In this document: positions 61,944 through 64,000 of the stretch, piece after piece
Numbering within the stretch: the stretch's first letter is position 1
How the letters are laid out: every line of letters begins with the position of its first letter
Origin: Burkholderia stagnalis
Lineage (GTDB): Bacteria > Pseudomonadota > Gammaproteobacteria > Burkholderiales > Burkholderiaceae
Length of the DNA: 64,000 bases
Direction of reading: 5' to 3'
Assembly: GCF_902830275.1 (NCBI RefSeq)
Contig: NZ_CADESW010000001.1
Location: forward strand, 372,001 to 436,000
Notes under the pieces: generated by a model
Databases searched by the model: none
What the model saw: only the letters and a program-made list of their open reading frames with translations
Told to the model about the DNA's origin: nothing
Translations under genes and position numbers: made by a program

Positions 61944-62915
61944 TCAGCCGCCGCTCATCGACGCGAAGGTCGGCAGCAGGATCCGGTAGATGTGGATGAA
62001 CGCCGGCCCGAGCAGCACCGTCAGCAGGGCCGGAAAGATGCAGAAGATCAGCGGGAACAGCAGCTTCAGCGCGATCTTCGCGGCGCGCTCCTCCGCGCGC
62101 ATGCGCCGCCGCGTGCGCAGCATGTCGGACAGCACGCGCAGCGAATCGCCGATGCTCGTGCCGAAGCGATCGGCCTGGATCAGCATCGCGCAGAACGATT
62201 CGATGTCCTCGACGCCGGTGCGCAGCGCGAGATTGCGCAGCGCGGCTTCCTTCGTGAAGCCCGAGCGCATTTCGAGCAGCATCAGGTCGAGCTCGCTCGC
62301 GACCACCGGGCTGCGGAACTTCAGCTCCTCACACACCTTCAGCAGCGCGGAATCGAGGCTCAGGCCCGCTTCGACGCAGACGGTCAGCAAGTCGAGCGCG
62401 TCCGGGAAATCCTCGAAGATCACGCGCTGGCGCGTCGCGATCTTGCGCGACAGCACGGCGTTCGGCAGGTAATAGCCGATCGCGCCGAACAGCACGAGGA
62501 TCATCGACAGCGTGTAGCGGCTCTCCGCGAGCTTGGTCGTGATCAGCGCCGGCAGCAGCATGGTCGGCAGCGCGATCGCGAGCAGCGTCTTGCAGGTGAA
62601 GTACACGCTCGCGGCGTTCGGCGTGCGCCAGCCGGCGTTCATCAGCCGGATCCGCAGCGGCGATTCTTCCCAGCCTTCCTTCGGCACCGACAGCTTCGAG
62701 ATCGGCTTCGAGATCTCGGCCAGCTTCGCGACCCATTCGGCCGTGGCGCCGCCCGCCCCGTCGCCGCCGAGCGTCGCCGCGCCACCGCCCGCCTGCTGCA
62801 GGCGGCGCTGCATGTTGCGCGGCACGAAGACCAGCAGCGCCACCAGCGCGCCGGCGAAGACCGCCGCGAACAGCCCGGCGAGCATCAGGATTTGCATCGT
62901 GTTCAGGTTTTGCAT
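61944..62915 (-). CDS. tadC: TadC, type II secretion F-domain protein of Flp pilus system
   Basis: 323 residues. Membrane helices at the N-terminus (about 6-28), middle (about 105-165) and C-terminus frame the T2SSF domain: DFPDALDLLTVCVEAGLSLDSALLKV (about 170-195) and AALRNLALRTGVEDIESFCAMLIQADRFGTSIGDSLRVLSDMLR. It is the inner-membrane platform of the Flp/Tad pilus. ATG 62913-62915 has GAGGAG upstream. Last gene of the visible tad cluster. Confidence 0.9.
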   Translation of the reverse strand: MQNLNTMQILMLAGLFAAVFAGALVALLVFVPRNMQRRLQQAGGGAATLGGDGAGGATAEWVAKLAEISKPISKLSVPKEGWEESPLRIRLMNAGWRTPNAASVYFTCKTLLAIALPTMLLPALITTKLAESRYTLSMILVLFGAIGYYLPNAVLSRKIATRQRVIFEDFPDALDLLTVCVEAGLSLDSALLKVCEELKFRSPVVASELDLMLLEMRSGFTKEAALRNLALRTGVEDIESFCAMLIQADRFGTSIGDSLRVLSDMLRTRRRMRAEERAAKIALKLLFPLIFCIFPALLTVLLGPAFIHIYRILLPTFASMSGG

Positions 62916-62967
62916 GACAGCTCCTCGATCAGGTCGTGAGGCATCCGGTCGTATCGCGCGCCGCGCG

Positions 62968-63945
62968 TCAGACACGGATCCGGATGATCCGGCGCATCCA
63001 CAACACGCCGAACGCCATCGACACCAGCGTGGTGGCGACCATCTTGATCCCGGCCGGGTCCTGCCAGAGCACCGCCAGGAATTCGGGGTTCAGCACCATC
63101 ATCGCGCCGGCCGTCGCGAACGGCAGCAGCCCCAGCACCCAGGCCGACATGCGCCCTTCGGCCGACAGCACGCGAATCTTGTCGAACAGCTTGAAGCGCT
63201 CGCGGATCAGCGCGGCGATGCTGTCGAGCAGCTCGGCCAGGTTGCCGCCGGTCTCGCGCTGGATCAGCACCGCGATCACGAAATAGCGCAGGTCGCGCAC
63301 CGGCACCCGCGTCGCGAGGTTCATCAGCGCGTCGTGCAGCGACACGCCGTAGTTGATCTCGTCGAACGTCACGCGGAATTCGCTGCCCATCGGTTCGGAA
63401 AACTCGTCGCTGACCATCCCGATCGCGCTCGTGAACGCGTGGCCGGAGCGCAGCGCGCGGGCGATCATGTCGCATACGTCGGGCAGCTGGCGCTCGAGCT
63501 TGCGCATCCGGCGCCCGCGGTTGCGCATCACGAACAGCATCGGCAGGCTCGCGGTCGGCAGCGCGACGAGCGCGGCGAGCAGCAGCGGCAGCGTCGTGAA
63601 GCTGAGCGCGAGCAGCGCGATCGGCGGCAGCGCGAGGGTGATCCCGGCCAGCTTCGCGACCGACCAGCTCATGCCCGACTGCTGCAGCAGCAGGTCGACC
63701 GACTGGATGCGCGGCATCGCCATCAGCATCCGGTCGAACGGCTTCGCTTCGTTGAGCATGCGCTCCTTCAGGATCGACAGCCGTTCCTTCTGCACCTGCC
63801 CGCCCGCTGACATCGCGCGGATGCGCGCCTCGATGCGCTTGGCCGACACACCGTGCCGGGCGTTCCACCACTGGTAGATGCCCTCGAACATCAGCACGAC
63901 CGCGACGAACAGGAGAATCACAAACGCGTAGAAGATCGGATCCAT
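62968..63945 (-). CDS. tadB: TadB, inner-membrane platform protein of Flp pilus system
   Basis: 325 residues. T2SSF domain RQLPDVCDMIARALRSGHAFTSAIGMVSDEFSEPMGSEFRVTFDEINYG (about 154-202) and the matching helices. It pairs with TadC, 52 bases downstream. ATG 63943-63945 (MDPIFYAFV) is chosen because GAGG lies 7 bases upstream; ATG 63951 would be too close. The upstream neighbour, probably tadA/cpaF, lies outside the window; its stop may be the TGA at 63994-63996. Confidence 0.9.
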   Translation of the reverse strand: MDPIFYAFVILLFVAVVLMFEGIYQWWNARHGVSAKRIEARIRAMSAGGQVQKERLSILKERMLNEAKPFDRMLMAMPRIQSVDLLLQQSGMSWSVAKLAGITLALPPIALLALSFTTLPLLLAALVALPTASLPMLFVMRNRGRRMRKLERQLPDVCDMIARALRSGHAFTSAIGMVSDEFSEPMGSEFRVTFDEINYGVSLHDALMNLATRVPVRDLRYFVIAVLIQRETGGNLAELLDSIAALIRERFKLFDKIRVLSAEGRMSAWVLGLLPFATAGAMMVLNPEFLAVLWQDPAGIKMVATTLVSMAFGVLWMRRIIRIRV

Positions 63946-64000
63946 GGTCATTCCTCGTCATCGGCGCCCGGCCGGCCTGCGCCGGCCGCGCCGTCAGTTC

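Overview
The window reads as an ordinary stretch of a high-GC betaproteobacterial chromosome, most likely Burkholderia and probably the Burkholderia cepacia complex. The grounds are strong G/C codon bias, the rpsU-yqeY-dnaG-rpoD cluster, families typical of Burkholderia (DUF3563, BPSS1780-type membrane protein, DUF2782 next to thrB, H-NS type DNA-binding protein) and protein sequences that look like Burkholderia orthologues from memory. No search was run, so the species is inference. I see no phage, IS element, CRISPR array, rRNA or replication origin.

Layout. 1-7.3 kb: a cut LysE exporter, then an acyl-CoA catabolic set (CoA ligase plus quinone-oxidoreductase on one side; acyl-CoA dehydrogenase plus SDR on the other) around an IclR regulator, with twin inverted repeats upstream of the dehydrogenase. 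7.3-13.5 kb: accessory metabolism and transport (hotdog thioesterase, RidA-MFS pair facing a TrmB-type regulator with tandem operators, H-NS-like protein, MHS-type transporter and LysR regulator). 13.5-20.8 kb: a low-GC gap, a CAU tRNA with its own terminator, then rpoD, dnaG, yqeY, rpsU and a BaiN-like flavoprotein. 20.9-26.2 kb: tsaD, folE2 and the isoprenoid cluster xseB-ispA-dxs. 26.4-34.9 kb: Rieske oxygenase, SseA-type sulfurtransferase, Tat-exported dienelactone hydrolase, NDH-2, and polA head-to-head with a LOG protein. 35-41.7 kb: two small secreted proteins, amn, DUF2782, thrB, BPSS1780-type protein, and the ohrR/ohr peroxide pair with matching operators. 41.7-49.6 kb: DUF3563 with a palindromic promoter, PHB-depolymerase-type esterase, PAP2, modABC facing modE, a CHAD protein and a tautomerase. 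49.6-58.1 kb: LysR, EamA exporter, degenerate histidine kinase, CNNM/CorC protein, ThiE-like protein, a TreZ-like protein without the usual catalytic residues, a methyltransferase and a GST. 58.1-64 kb: DUF1345, metallophosphatase, a RES-Xre toxin-antitoxin pair, an orphan amino-acid binding protein, and tadC/tadB at the edge.

The most unusual spot is 54.3-56.6 kb: a TreZ-like gene that has lost its GH13 catalytic signature lies between an 8-bp tandem array touching its stop codon and 7-bp arrays upstream of its start. Those 7-bp arrays put 26 GGG tracts at 7-base spacing on the plus strand. Other points worth attention are a 50-aa Cys-containing exported peptide at 36.0 kb, a 15-bp perfect palindrome straddling a TATAAT box in front of the DUF3563 gene, a kinase-like protein lacking its ATP-binding boxes, and polA and LOG start codons one base apart.
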